Source of the DNA: Embleya hyalina
GTDB taxonomy: Bacteria; Actinomycetota; Actinomycetes; Streptomycetales; Streptomycetaceae
Length of the DNA: 58,675 bases
Reading direction: 5' to 3'
Assembly (NCBI RefSeq): GCF_003967355.1
Contig: NZ_BIFH01000023.1
Location: 261,131 to 319,805, forward strand
The translations under genes and the position numbers were made by a program. This document shows, piece by piece, positions 1-8,742 of the stretch (position 1 is the stretch's first letter; every line of letters starts with the position of its first letter). The notes beneath the pieces were generated by a model. That model made no database searches and was not told the origin of the DNA. It saw nothing but the letters and a program-made list of their open reading frames with translations.

Positions 1-101
1 CGGCCGGGGTGATTGGGCTCGGGTGTTGCCGGGTTGGTTGGGTTTGGGCGGCGGTTGGGGTGTTGGGCTTTGGTGGTCTGTGGTGTGGCCTCAGTGGCTG
101 A

Positions 102-510
102 TTGGGAGGTGAGGGTCTGGGCTGCTGGTGCGGTGGCTTTACCGGCGAGATCCACCTGATGTGGACGGCTGCTGGCGCCTGGCGTCGTCCCTCGTTATGT
201 CCGGGGAGCGGGGCGACTGTGTTTGGTTCGTTCCCCCCGTATCGGCTCGCGGGAAGCCTGGCGGCGTCGCGGGCGGACGAGGTCTATGGCAACGGTCCCT
301 GCCGTCGGTACTTGCGGCAGCGCGGCATCCGCCACGCGATCCCGGAGAAGGGCGCCGGCCGGGCCGCCCGCCTTTGTGAGGGGTTTCGAGGTGGGCGGCC
401 GGCGGGCTTTGGCGAGGGGTGGGACGGGAAGCGCAACCGACAAGCCGAAGGGCCTCCGGGTGGTCGCGACTTGCCACGACGGGCGTGGCCCTGGTCATCC
501 TCACAGTGCG
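102..510 (+). pseudogene. Decayed IS5-family transposase remnant
   Basis: The plus-strand frame starting at 102 keeps recognisable pieces of an IS5-type (DDE) transposase. They are GGFTGEIHL (about 132-158), matching the usual GGxTTKIHL block, and YLRQRGIRHAIPEKG (309-353), matching the YLRRRGIRxxIPEK block near the C-terminus, followed by a degenerate GGRP segment. The stretch between them is far too short and lacks an intact DDE set, and the last segment (about 440-500) only makes sense in another frame, so the gene is dead. No terminal inverted repeats were found; the 5' end of the element may lie outside the window. Motif recognition is from memory of the family. Confidence 0.7.
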
Positions 511-722
511 AAGGGTCGGTACTCCAGGGCCTTGTCGACGACCTCCTCGGCCGTCGGCTCAGGTCCCTCCGGCCAGAAGATCAAGCCGCTGACATAGCCG
601 TTCGGGCAGCCGAGAGCCAGGTCCAGCGCCTCCGTGGCCCGGGCGAACTCGGCGTCGTCGGCGTGGACCGAGTCCATGATCCTCTGCACCATCGCCACAG
701 CAGTCTCGCGAGCCATCGCCAT
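501..722 (-). CDS. Small colicin E9 immunity-like (Im9-type) protein
   Basis: A 73-residue acidic protein. The segment CPNGYVSGLIFWPEG followed by an acidic loop and a short helix resembles the HPxGSDLIYYP...S/T-x-x-x-I-V core of Colicin_Pyocin immunity proteins. Streptomyces carry similar short genes, often annotated e9imm peptide. The ATG at 722 has a good GGAGGGGG ribosome binding site 8 bases upstream; the next in-frame ATG is two codons on. No cognate nuclease bacteriocin lies next to it. It sits directly against the transposase remnant, which suggests past rearrangement. The family assignment is likely; a real immunity role is unproven, and orphan copies could serve another purpose. Confidence 0.6.
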   Translation of the reverse strand: MAMARETAVAMVQRIMDSVHADDAEFARATEALDLALGCPNGYVSGLIFWPEGPEPTAEEVVDKALEYRPFAL

Positions 723-806
723 CGCAGCCGCCCCCTCCGGTGAGGATCAGCGTAGCCACCGGTTCGAGCGGTCGGACAAGGGCGTTGGTTGGGGTGGGCG
801 GGACTG

Positions 807-1613
807 TCATGGGGTTTCGGGTCGTTTGATGCGGACGATGTCGTGGTCGTGGTCGATGGTGTAGCCGGTGCCGGTCGGGTCGGCGAAGTGGGTGGTGACG
901 TAGTCTTCGAGATCCCGGTGGGTGGGGCGCGTGGCTCGTTCGGCCAGGTCCGGGACGTTGGCCATGAACTCGGCTACCGCGAGGGCGTCCGGCAGGTTGT
1001 CGGCGTGGAAGCGGACGGGCAGGGTTTCCAGGGTGCAGGACTCGACCAGGTCCTCGTGGCCGGTTCCGAGTGCCTTTGCCGTCGGAGCCAGGTCGAAGCG
1101 GATGTCGAAGAAGTGCCGTACCAGGCGCATGCATTCGTTGTCGGGGTTTTGTAGGGCGAGGACCAGTTCGCCGCCCGGGCGGACCCAGCCGAGCAGCCTG
1201 CGTACCGTGGGCAGATACTGCGACTCCGGCAGGAAATAGAACATGTGCGAGCACAGCGCGAAGTCGGCGAGGGCGGGCGGCTCGGCCGTTTCGACGGGGT
1301 CGCTCAGCACCTCCGCCTCCGGGTAGGTGAGGCGGAGGGCGTCGCGCATGTACTTGCTGGGTTCGATGGCGATGGTGCGCTCGAAGTGCGTTCCCAGGTA
1401 CCGCGTGGTCGCCCCGGAACCCGCCCCGATGTCGAGGAACACCGAGCGCCGGGGCAGCTGTTCGACCAGGGCGAGCAGGTGGGCGTGGGTGACGGCCTTT
1501 TCGTCGGATCCGGCGAGGAAGAGTTCGAAGGCTCGGCGGTAGTCGTCGGTGGTCACGTCGAGAACGCGGATCGGGTCGTCGGACGAATGGGCTTCGGACG
1601 GTGGCAACGCCAT
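807..1613 (-). CDS. Class I SAM-dependent methyltransferase
   Basis: A 268-residue cytosolic protein. Motif I of the Rossmann-fold methyltransferases is clear at residues 61-67 (DIGAGSG), with the acidic residue of motif II at E84 in IAIEPSKYM and a post-motif WVRPGGELVL segment. The start ATG at 1613 has GGGAGG 8 bases upstream. It lies 72 bases downstream of the MMPL gene on the same strand and could be the last gene of an ArsR-MMPL-methyltransferase unit. The substrate cannot be told; it resembles small-molecule methyltransferases rather than rRNA or DNA enzymes. Confidence 0.8.
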   Translation of the reverse strand: MALPPSEAHSSDDPIRVLDVTTDDYRRAFELFLAGSDEKAVTHAHLLALVEQLPRRSVFLDIGAGSGATTRYLGTHFERTIAIEPSKYMRDALRLTYPEAEVLSDPVETAEPPALADFALCSHMFYFLPESQYLPTVRRLLGWVRPGGELVLALQNPDNECMRLVRHFFDIRFDLAPTAKALGTGHEDLVESCTLETLPVRFHADNLPDALAVAEFMANVPDLAERATRPTHRDLEDYVTTHFADPTGTGYTIDHDHDIVRIKRPETP

Positions 1614-1685
1614 CGGTTTGGCCTCCCGGTGTGGAACACCCGCTGATCGCTCTGTCGTTGCCGGTCGCTGTGTGTCCGGCGCGGA

Positions 1686-3830
1686 CTACGCTACGGGATC
1701 TTTGCGCGGGTCCGCGGTCTTCGGGCGGCGGTGGGCCGGCCACCAGAAGGCCCGTCCGGCGTCCAGGGCCAGTGCCGGGACCAGGATCGAGCGGACCAGG
1801 AAGGTGTCGATCAGCACGCCGAGGGCGACCATGGCGCCGATCTGGATGAAGGCGACCTGGGGCGCGACGGTCAGCGCGGCGAAGGTGGCGGCCAGGACCG
1901 CGCCGGCGCCGGTGATCACGCCGCCGGTGGCGGTCAGGCCGCTCAGCACCGCCGATTCGTGGGTGCGGGTTCGGGCCTCCTCGCGGATGCGATGGATCAG
2001 GAAGATGTTGTAGTCGGCGCCCAGCGCGACCAGGAAGAGGAAGCCGACCAGCATGACCTGTACGTCCATCGCCGGGAAGTCCAGGACGTGGCTGAAGAGG
2101 TGCCGGCTCACGCCGAGGGCGGCGAGGTAGGACAGCAGTACGGTCGCCATCAGGAGCAGTGGCGCGACCAGGGCGCGCAGGAGCAGGACCAGGATCAGGA
2201 ACACGACGCCGATCACCAACGGGATGACCGTGCGCCGGTCGTGTGCCTGGGCCGTCGCCTTGTCCACGCCGGTCGCGGTCGGGCCGCCGACGAGGGCGTG
2301 GGCGTTCGGGACGGCGTGTACGGCGGCCTTGATCGCGGACAGCCGGTCGGCGGCGGCGGCGCTGTCCGGGGGGATGTCCAGCACGGCCCGGATCTCGACC
2401 AGCGTGCCGTCGGTGGAGCGGAGCGGGGCGCCGGGTGTGCCGACGCCGGGGACGGTACGCAGCGCGTGGGTGACGGCTTCCGCCGACGCGCTGTCGGCGA
2501 CGATGCGGACCGGGCGGCTCCGGCCCGCCGGGAAGTGCGCGGCCAGCAGTTCCTGCCCGGCGACGGAGTCGGGTTCGCCGACCACGGTGTGCGCGTCGTC
2601 GAGGCCGGTTTCGATGCCGAGGGCGCCCACGGCCAGTACGCCGAGGGCCAGGCTCGTGCCGATCCAGACCAGGCGCGGGCGGCGGGCCACGCCGCGACCC
2701 AGGCGGGGCCAGATCGAGCGGCGGGCGGTCGGCTCGGCGCCGTGGCGCGGGATGAGCGGCCAGAACACCCGGCGGCCCAGGACTACGAGCAGGGCCGGGA
2801 ACAGGGTGGCCGTCACCACGAAGCCGCAGCCGATCGCGATGGCGCCGGCCGGCCCCAGGGTGTGGTTGAAGCCCATGTCGGCGGCGAGCAGGCACAGCAG
2901 CGCGGCGGCGACCGTCGCGGCGGACGCGGCGATCGACGGCAGCGCCCGGCGCAGCGCGACCCGCATCGCGGTGTACGGGGTGGGGTGCCGGAGCAGTTCC
3001 TCGCGGTAGCGGGCCAGGAGGAGCATCGCGTAGTCGGTGCCGGCGCCGAACAGCAACGCGGTGACGGTGATGGTGTTGCCGTCGTCGACGGTGAGGTGGG
3101 CGAAGCGTTCGAGGAGGTGCCCGACGGCTCGGCTGAGCAGGAGGGCGACGGCGACGCAGACCAGGGGCAGCAGCCACAGGATCGGGCTGCGGTAGGTGAA
3201 CAGGAGCAGGACGGCCACCACGAGCACGGTGACCAGGGTCAGCGTGCGGCCGGTGCTCTCGATCGCGTCCTCGGCGTCGAGTGCGTTGCCGGCCGGGCCG
3301 GTCAGTCGTACGGTCAGGCCGGCCGGCAGCTCGGCGCGGGCCCGGTCGCGGACCTTGCGCGCCTGGTCGGCGGGGGTACGGCCGTCCCGGGCCTTGGCGT
3401 CGAGCGGGACGACCAGGGTGATCGCGGCGCCGTCGACGGAGCGGCCGGCGGCGGGGATCGGGCCGCGGGCGAGCGGGGCGAGGGCGGCGCGGTCGGCCTC
3501 GACCTTGGCGAGGTCGGCGGGGCCGAGGCCGCCGGGGCGGGCGTAGATCAGGATGCCGTCCGCGAGGTCGCCGTCGGGGAAGCGGTCGGTGAGTTCGGCG
3601 ACTCGGGTGGATTCGGCGCCGCGAGGAAGTTCGACGGTGGCGTTGTCGCGGGAGTGCGGCGCGCGTTGGGAGGCGAGGGGAATGGCTATGGCGATCAGGA
3701 TCAGCCAGGCGAGGAGCGCCGGCCAGGTGTGGCGCCTGCCGGTCGGCGGCCCGGGAGCTCGATCGGTGGCCGGGTCCCGTCCCGGTGGGTGGTTGCGGGC
3801 AGGGGCGATCGACTTGCCTGTGCGGAACAC
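1686..3830 (-). CDS. MMPL-family RND-type membrane transporter
   Basis: A 714-residue integral membrane protein with the duplicated MMPL/RND layout: one N-terminal helix, a large extracytoplasmic loop, a five-helix bundle, and then the same again. The conserved GxxxDY-type motifs appear in both halves (GAGTDYAMLLLARYREE and GADYNIFLIHRIREE), each followed by a basic cytoplasmic turn. I chose the GTG at 3830 because GAGGAG lies 8 bases upstream; the longer frame to 3926 has no such site. The ArsR regulator just upstream on the same strand probably controls it. Such proteins export lipids or hydrophobic compounds; the cargo is unknown. Confidence 0.85.
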   Translation of the reverse strand: MFRTGKSIAPARNHPPGRDPATDRAPGPPTGRRHTWPALLAWLILIAIAIPLASQRAPHSRDNATVELPRGAESTRVAELTDRFPDGDLADGILIYARPGGLGPADLAKVEADRAALAPLARGPIPAAGRSVDGAAITLVVPLDAKARDGRTPADQARKVRDRARAELPAGLTVRLTGPAGNALDAEDAIESTGRTLTLVTVLVVAVLLLFTYRSPILWLLPLVCVAVALLLSRAVGHLLERFAHLTVDDGNTITVTALLFGAGTDYAMLLLARYREELLRHPTPYTAMRVALRRALPSIAASAATVAAALLCLLAADMGFNHTLGPAGAIAIGCGFVVTATLFPALLVVLGRRVFWPLIPRHGAEPTARRSIWPRLGRGVARRPRLVWIGTSLALGVLAVGALGIETGLDDAHTVVGEPDSVAGQELLAAHFPAGRSRPVRIVADSASAEAVTHALRTVPGVGTPGAPLRSTDGTLVEIRAVLDIPPDSAAAADRLSAIKAAVHAVPNAHALVGGPTATGVDKATAQAHDRRTVIPLVIGVVFLILVLLLRALVAPLLLMATVLLSYLAALGVSRHLFSHVLDFPAMDVQVMLVGFLFLVALGADYNIFLIHRIREEARTRTHESAVLSGLTATGGVITGAGAVLAATFAALTVAPQVAFIQIGAMVALGVLIDTFLVRSILVPALALDAGRAFWWPAHRRPKTADPRKDPVA

Positions 3831-4034
3831 GGGATGATCTCCTCGTGGGTGGATGCGCGCGCTCGTGAAGACACGTCCTCGCGGACGTGGGGTGCGGCCT
3901 CCGCCATCCGGGCCGTCGAGCTGCAACTCGACGGCCCGGAGTCGTTGCGGGGCCGGGCGCGGGTGTTGGTGTGCGTATTGGTTCGGGTACCGGCTCGGGT
4001 ATTGGTTCGGGTATTGGTTCGTGGGTGCTTCGGG

Positions 4035-4691
4035 TCAGGCTCGGGTGGGCGGCAGCTCCGGCGACTGCGGTGGTTCCGGTGGTTCCGGTGATTCCGCCGG
4101 GTCCGCCGGGTCCGCCGGGTCCGCCGGCTCCGGAAACGCGAAGAAGCGGGTCAGGACGGTGCGGGCCTCGGGTGGGGTGTCCTCGGGGGAGCGTTTGTAG
4201 CGGTAGAGCAGCTTGATGTACTCCTCGAAGAATTCGAGGAGTTCGTCGAAGGTCACCTTGATCTCGCTGTGCGAGAACGGCACCGCGTCGGCCCACTCGC
4301 CGGGCAGGTCGGTGCCCTCGATCCGCAACCGCGCCAGCTGTTCGAGGTCGGCGGCGAGGTCGAGGCGGGTCATCTCGTCGAAGACGGCCCGCATTTCGGT
4401 GGTTTGCTCGCTGCGCATCGGGAAGCGTCGATCGGTTTTGATCACGCGCCACCAGCGCTCGCGGCCCTTGGCCAGCTCCGGAGCCTCCTCGATGAACCCG
4501 TGCTCGGCCAACTGCCGCAGGTGGTAGCTCGCCAACCCGCTGCTCAGGCCCAGGGCGCGGCCGAGTGAGGTCGAGGTGGCCGGCCCGTCGCGCAGCGCGC
4601 GGGCGATCCGGTAGCGCAGGGGATGCGCGAGCAGGCGCAGCGCGTCGAGGTCGGTGATCTCCTGGCGCTCCGGGGGCTGGGAGGTGGTCAC
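4035..4691 (-). CDS. ArsR-family winged-helix transcriptional regulator
   Basis: A 218-residue DNA-binding protein. Residues about 15-70 form the winged helix typical of ArsR proteins (LAHPLRYRIARALRDGP, then a recognition helix in SSGLASYHLRQLAEHGF). The middle part is an effector or dimerisation region. The C-terminus ends in a Pro/Asp/Glu-rich tail encoded by short tandem repeats (about 4045-4125). It lies upstream of the MMPL transporter on the same strand, the usual layout of a local regulator and its efflux pump. A TTGCAAA palindrome 29 bases before its start is a likely autoregulatory operator. Confidence 0.85.
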   Translation of the reverse strand: MTTSQPPERQEITDLDALRLLAHPLRYRIARALRDGPATSTSLGRALGLSSGLASYHLRQLAEHGFIEEAPELAKGRERWWRVIKTDRRFPMRSEQTTEMRAVFDEMTRLDLAADLEQLARLRIEGTDLPGEWADAVPFSHSEIKVTFDELLEFFEEYIKLLYRYKRSPEDTPPEARTVLTRFFAFPEPADPADPADPAESPEPPEPPQSPELPPTRA

Positions 4692-4719
4692 ATGGCGAGC
4701 CTATGCGCGGGCGCAGGAG

Positions 4720-4750
4720 TTGCAAAGAGCTTTTGCAAAGAAGTTTTGCA
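4720..4750. promoter_or_regulatory. TTGCAAA double palindrome, likely ArsR operator
   Basis: TTGCAAA (4720-4726) faces TTTGCAA (4732-4738), and a second overlapping pair runs from 4733 to 4750. The AT-rich palindrome lies 29 bases upstream of the ArsR start in very GC-rich DNA, which suits an autoregulatory operator overlapping its promoter. Binding is inferred. Confidence 0.6.
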
Positions 4751-4799
4751 TCTCTGCGCGCTGGATGCGGGGTCGGCCGGAGGCGGAGCGGCCCGGGCG

Positions 4800-5564
4800 T
4801 CAGCCGGCGTTGTTCGGACCGGCGAGAACCTGCTCGACCTGTTTGCGGACCAGTGCTTCGTCCGGGTGTTGTGGCGTGGTGCCGGTGAGATTGACGCGCG
4901 CGATGCGGATCAGAGTGGTGCCCACGCGTACCAGGACGATCGAGTGCACCCAGGCCTGCCCCGTGTCGGTGCGTGAGGTGGCCTCGAAGGCCAGGGTCTC
5001 GTCACCGAGGTGGGGAAAGTCGAAGGCTCGGTAGGTGAGAAGGCCGGACATGCCGTCCTTCGTCACACGCTGGTTCACGCATCGTGGAAGCAGGTCGCGG
5101 ACGGTGGGGATGACCTTTCCGGCGTCGTCGGCCGAGAGGGAGGTCAGGCCGGCACCGAGAATCGCGTATGCCTTGCCGCCGGGGGCGGGATCGTGGGTGA
5201 CGATCGATGCCTTCGCCAGGACGTGATACATCCCGGACGTCGGATTGCTCTGTGCGCCCAGCCGATCACAGTCGTCGGACATGGCCGGCGGTTCCTCGTC
5301 GTCCCGGTCGGAGCCGACGTCGAGCTGCCAACCCTCCGGCATGTCCGTCTTCTTCAGCAGCATCCGCTTGAGCTCCGCCTTCGACAAGGCGCCGCCGGTG
5401 CCGGGGTCGGCGCCCGACGCACCGGGTGTCGGGACCGTCAGGGTGCGTGGCTTCACCGAGGAGGCGTCGGCGAGCTCTTCGGCGGGACTCGCGCACGCCG
5501 TCGCGGCGGCGAGAAGGGTGATCACGAGCGGGCCGACCATCCGGTGCGGACGAACACGTACCAA
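4800..5564 (-). CDS. Putative secreted lipoprotein of unknown function
   Basis: A 254-residue protein with a lipoprotein-type signal: a basic N-terminus, a hydrophobic stretch, and a lipobox-like AATAC at residues 20-24 (cysteine 24). A low-complexity Ser/Thr/Pro/Gly linker follows, and then a folded domain from about residue 60. Two cysteines (CDRLG and RCVNQ) may form a disulfide outside the cell. The first possible start is a TTG at 5564 with an AAAGG-like site; an ATG at 5540 would give an equally good signal. No enzymatic motif is seen. It is divergent from the SDR gene at 5725. Confidence 0.7.
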   Translation of the reverse strand: MVRVRPHRMVGPLVITLLAAATACASPAEELADASSVKPRTLTVPTPGASGADPGTGGALSKAELKRMLLKKTDMPEGWQLDVGSDRDDEEPPAMSDDCDRLGAQSNPTSGMYHVLAKASIVTHDPAPGGKAYAILGAGLTSLSADDAGKVIPTVRDLLPRCVNQRVTKDGMSGLLTYRAFDFPHLGDETLAFEATSRTDTGQAWVHSIVLVRVGTTLIRIARVNLTGTTPQHPDEALVRKQVEQVLAGPNNAG

Positions 5565-5679
5565 TGCACGAACCTTTGCGGGAAGTGGTGGGTGGGGCGC
5601 GGCCGGCTCAGTATCGCAGTCGCCGTTTGTGCTGATCAGGGCGGTGGTCCGTTGACAGTTCGCGAGGCCGGGGATATTC

Positions 5680-5694
5680 CTGACTGATCGTCAG
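5680..5694. promoter_or_regulatory. CTGAC-N5-GTCAG operator (site 1)
   Basis: CTGACTGATCGTCAG, perfect half-sites, ending 30 bases before the SDR start at 5725. It belongs to the set of ten palindromes that mark the catabolic genes of this window. Confidence 0.7.
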
Positions 5695-5724
5695 ATCAGC
5701 TCGGCAGCTAGGGAGCCAGTCATC

Positions 5725-6504
5725 ATGGAGCGTGACTTCGGGAGCCGGGACGGGGCGGTCGTGGTCGTCGGGGCCGGGGGTGGGATCGGGGCCGCGATCT
5801 GCCGCATGTTCGCCGCGCGGGGGGCTGATCTGGCGGTCACCTATCGCAACGGGGCCGCGGCGACCGAGGCCGTCGCCGAGGAGGCCCGGGCCGAGTACAA
5901 GCGGCGGGCTCGTGCGTGGCGGGTCGATCTGACCGACGCGGACGCGGTGGCGACGTTCGTGGCCGAGGCGGCGGCGGAGTTCGGCGGGGTGCACACGGTG
6001 GTGTACGCGGCCGGGCCGCACGTACCGATGCTGCACCTGAGTCGGGTCACGCCGGCGCAGTACCGCGAGCAACTGGACGGCGACGCCGCCGCGTTCTTCA
6101 ACCTGGTACACCCGTCGCTGCCGCACCTGCGCGCGGCGGGCAACGGGAGCCTGGTCGCGGTCACCACGGCGGCCACCAGCCGATTCCCGGTGCGGGACGG
6201 CCTGTCGTCCTGTACGAAGAGCGCGGTCGAGGCCATCGTGCGCGGTATCGCGGCCGAGGAGGGCCGCTTCGGGGTGCGCGCCAACTGCGTCGGGCCCGGC
6301 ATGCTCACCGACGGCATGGCCGCGCGGCTGATCGACAGCGGCGACCTCGACGACCGCGCGCTCGACGTGGCCCGCCGCAACATCCCGCTGCGACGCTTCG
6401 GCGGCGCGACGGACATCGCCGAGGCGGTCTGCTTCCTGGCCTCCGACCGAGCGGGCTTCATCAGCGGCCAGAAACTGGACGTGGACGGCGGCTACGGCGT
6501 CTGA
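5725..6504 (+). CDS. SDR-fold oxidoreductase lacking the catalytic tyrosine
   Basis: A 259-residue short-chain dehydrogenase/reductase fold. The nucleotide-binding glycine motif is present (GAGGGIG, residues 16-22) and the C-terminal GQKLDVDGGYG is typical. The active site is unusual: where classical SDRs have YxxxK, this protein reads SSCTK (161-165), so Lys165 is kept but Tyr is replaced by Ser161, and NNAG is replaced by YAAG (94-97). It is therefore either a divergent enzyme or a non-catalytic family member. The ATG has GGGAG upstream, and an operator palindrome ends 30 bases before it, linking it to the catabolic regulon. DUF4419 follows 44 bases later. Confidence 0.8.
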   Translation: MERDFGSRDGAVVVVGAGGGIGAAICRMFAARGADLAVTYRNGAAATEAVAEEARAEYKRRARAWRVDLTDADAVATFVAEAAAEFGGVHTVVYAAGPHVPMLHLSRVTPAQYREQLDGDAAAFFNLVHPSLPHLRAAGNGSLVAVTTAATSRFPVRDGLSSCTKSAVEAIVRGIAAEEGRFGVRANCVGPGMLTDGMAARLIDSGDLDDRALDVARRNIPLRRFGGATDIAEAVCFLASDRAGFISGQKLDVDGGYGV

Positions 6505-6548
6505 CAGACCGGACCCGGCCCGGATCGGGCCCGGATCGAGGAGAGCAC

Positions 6549-7868
6549 ATGGCGTTCGAGATCGACCTGCCGCTGGGTGCGGATGCCGAGGCGGCCGAGT
6601 GGGCCGGTGAGCTCGCCGAGATCGGCAACGGGCGGTTCCTGCGGGCGGTGGCGGGGAGTTCGGCGCGCTTCCACTACCTCGACACGGATCGCATGGTGGG
6701 CCGACCGTCCGATGCTCCGGAGGTCACGGAATCGTCGGCCAGTCTGTTGTTGCGGGCCATGCACATGTGCTTCTCGGCCCACCTGCCGCTCGCCCTGTCG
6801 CCTGATGTGCTGTGGTACGTCGTCGTGCACGAGGTGGCCGTCCATGTGCGGCTCGATGCCGAAACCTACGCGGAGTTGTTCACCGACACCCCGGGGCAGC
6901 GGCGGACCATCGTCGTGCGCGACGACGCGGCGCCGCTCGACTGGGGGCGGTCGATCGGCCTGGTGCGGGGACCGCTGCGGGCGCGGATCGGGACGGCGAC
7001 GGCCGATCTCTTCCAACCGTCCTTCTCGACCACCACCGCCGCCGATGCCACCGCCGTGCTGGTGGCGCTGATGGATGTGGTCGGTCCGTACTACGACTTC
7101 CACTGGACGACACTGTGCGGCATTCCGCGGATCCGGCTGGAGGGTACGGACGAGGACTGGCGTCTGCTCGCCGCCCGGGTGCGCGGATTGGCCGAGCGGT
7201 TCGCGGGGCTGCGAGCGTGGTTCGCGGGCCTGTGCCCGGTGCTGGACACGATCGCCGCGACCGTCTCGGGGGATGGTGTGGATGAGGAATTCTGGCGGTC
7301 GATCTACAAGTATCGGTCGGCCTCCGGCGGCGCCTCGGTCACCGGATGGATCAATGCCTTCCTCGCCCACCGGTACGGCGACAGCGGGCCCGTGCCGAAG
7401 GACGAGTTCGGAGCGGGTCGCACGGCCGCGGGCCACTTTCCCTCACACGTCTCCAAGGTGCCCTTTCGGTGGGAAACCCTCGCCGGCACGTTCGACATGG
7501 GCTTCCTCGGTGGAGTTCTGGGCATCGAGCGCGACGGTGAGTGGATCCGACCCCGACTCGGCACCGCCGTGGTCGAGTTCCTTCCCGATGCCGAAGACCG
7601 GGACGAGCGGTTGCCCCACCCCTGGACGCTGACCGACATCCGGCGGCTCACCGGCTGTCCCGATGCCCGGATTCCGGACACGCCCGGCACTGCGACCTAC
7701 AACGGCCGGACCCTCCACGTCGACTGTGTGATCGACGTGGAGGGCCGGCAGGTCGTTCGGGACGCGGCCGGTCATTGGTATGTCGGCGACGTCGTCTCGG
7801 CCGCGGGTGGCATCGAGTGTTGGGATTGCTGCGGTCCGGATCTCGGCCTTGCCCTGCGGTACTGCTGA
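6549..7868 (+). CDS. DUF4419 domain protein
   Basis: A 439-residue soluble protein. The segment around residues 70-100 (HMCFSAHLPLALSPD, followed by an HEVAVHV stretch) and a later VPFRWE block match what I recall of the DUF4419 family, which is widespread in fungi and soil bacteria and has no established function. The start ATG has a GAGGAGAG ribosome binding site. It follows the SDR by 44 bases and may be co-transcribed from the same operator-controlled promoter. No signal peptide or membrane segment is seen. The C-terminal 20 residues hold four cysteines. Confidence 0.7.
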   Translation: MAFEIDLPLGADAEAAEWAGELAEIGNGRFLRAVAGSSARFHYLDTDRMVGRPSDAPEVTESSASLLLRAMHMCFSAHLPLALSPDVLWYVVVHEVAVHVRLDAETYAELFTDTPGQRRTIVVRDDAAPLDWGRSIGLVRGPLRARIGTATADLFQPSFSTTTAADATAVLVALMDVVGPYYDFHWTTLCGIPRIRLEGTDEDWRLLAARVRGLAERFAGLRAWFAGLCPVLDTIAATVSGDGVDEEFWRSIYKYRSASGGASVTGWINAFLAHRYGDSGPVPKDEFGAGRTAAGHFPSHVSKVPFRWETLAGTFDMGFLGGVLGIERDGEWIRPRLGTAVVEFLPDAEDRDERLPHPWTLTDIRRLTGCPDARIPDTPGTATYNGRTLHVDCVIDVEGRQVVRDAAGHWYVGDVVSAAGGIECWDCCGPDLGLALRYC

Positions 7869-7875
7869 ACTCGGT

Positions 7876-8742
7876 TCAGGACGCGGTGGGTTCCACCGGG
7901 ATCCACAGGGCCGCGTCGGCTCGGGTGCCGTCCTCGGTGGGTCGGACGCGGAGGATTTCCGGGCCCGGGCGGCTGCGGTACGGGTTGGACGGGAACCACT
8001 GGGTGAAGATGTCGCGCCACAGGTGTTGGAGGGCCTGCGGGTACGGGCCGGAGTTCTCGAAGACCGCCCAGGTGCCGGCCGGCACGGCCAGTGCGTCGAG
8101 GTCGTCGGGGACCTGATTGCTCGTCACGACGCCGTGGTAGTAGTCGAGTTCGGTGCCCTCTGCGCGGCTGGGGTCGAGGTCGTCGGTGACCGCGACGATC
8201 CCGTCCGGGTCCTGGTCGGACAGGGTCTTGATGCGGGCGCTCGTCTCCCGGTCGATGCCCCCGACGAACTCGGCGATCGCCGGGTTCACGCCTTCGTGGA
8301 CGAGCGGGACCCGGGCCCTCTTGCCGACCACGTGGAACGCGTTCTTGTGCACGATCCGATATCGCATGCTGCTGCTTCCCTCGACGACGAGTCGGAAGGA
8401 CATCCGCGGCTGTGCGCTGAGGGCCGCACCGGTACGCCGGGCCTCGCCGGGCCCCACGCCGTGCATGGCGCGGAACGCCCGGGCGAACGCCTCGCCCGAG
8501 GAGTAGCCGTGGCGGACCGCGACCTCCAGGAGGGTGCGCTCGCCGACCAGCACCTCGGCGGCGGCCAGGGTGAGCCGTCGGCGTCGAACGTACTCCGACA
8601 GCGGCATCCCGGCCAACGCGGAGAACAGGCGGCGGAGGTGGTACTCCGACGTCATCGCGATCCGCGCCGATTCGGCCACGTCGATGTCCCGGTCGAGGTG
8701 CGACTCGATGTGGTCCAGGGCCTGGTTCAGCTGCTCCAGCAC
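7876..8742 (-). CDS. AraC-family regulator with GyrI-like effector domain
   Basis: A 288-residue regulator. Residues about 1-105 hold the two AraC-type helix-turn-helices, with the second in GYSSGEAFARAFRAMHG. Residues about 125-288 form a GyrI-like/bacterial-effector small-molecule binding domain. This is the Rob/SAV-type layout with DNA binding at the N-terminus. I chose the GTG at 8742 because an AAGGA site precedes it; longer readings run into low-complexity DNA. It is divergent from the RibD-like gene at 9053 and converges with DUF4419, the stop codons being 7 bases apart. Confidence 0.85.
   Translation of the reverse strand: MLEQLNQALDHIESHLDRDIDVAESARIAMTSEYHLRRLFSALAGMPLSEYVRRRRLTLAAAEVLVGERTLLEVAVRHGYSSGEAFARAFRAMHGVGPGEARRTGAALSAQPRMSFRLVVEGSSSMRYRIVHKNAFHVVGKRARVPLVHEGVNPAIAEFVGGIDRETSARIKTLSDQDPDGIVAVTDDLDPSRAEGTELDYYHGVVTSNQVPDDLDALAVPAGTWAVFENSGPYPQALQHLWRDIFTQWFPSNPYRSRPGPEILRVRPTEDGTRADAALWIPVEPTAS

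Noticed and set aside
559-4725. A 1388-codon minus-strand open frame
   Set aside because: It is Arg/Pro-rich, crosses several real genes (Im9-like, methyltransferase, MMPL, ArsR) in another frame, and has no domain; a usual high-GC shadow.
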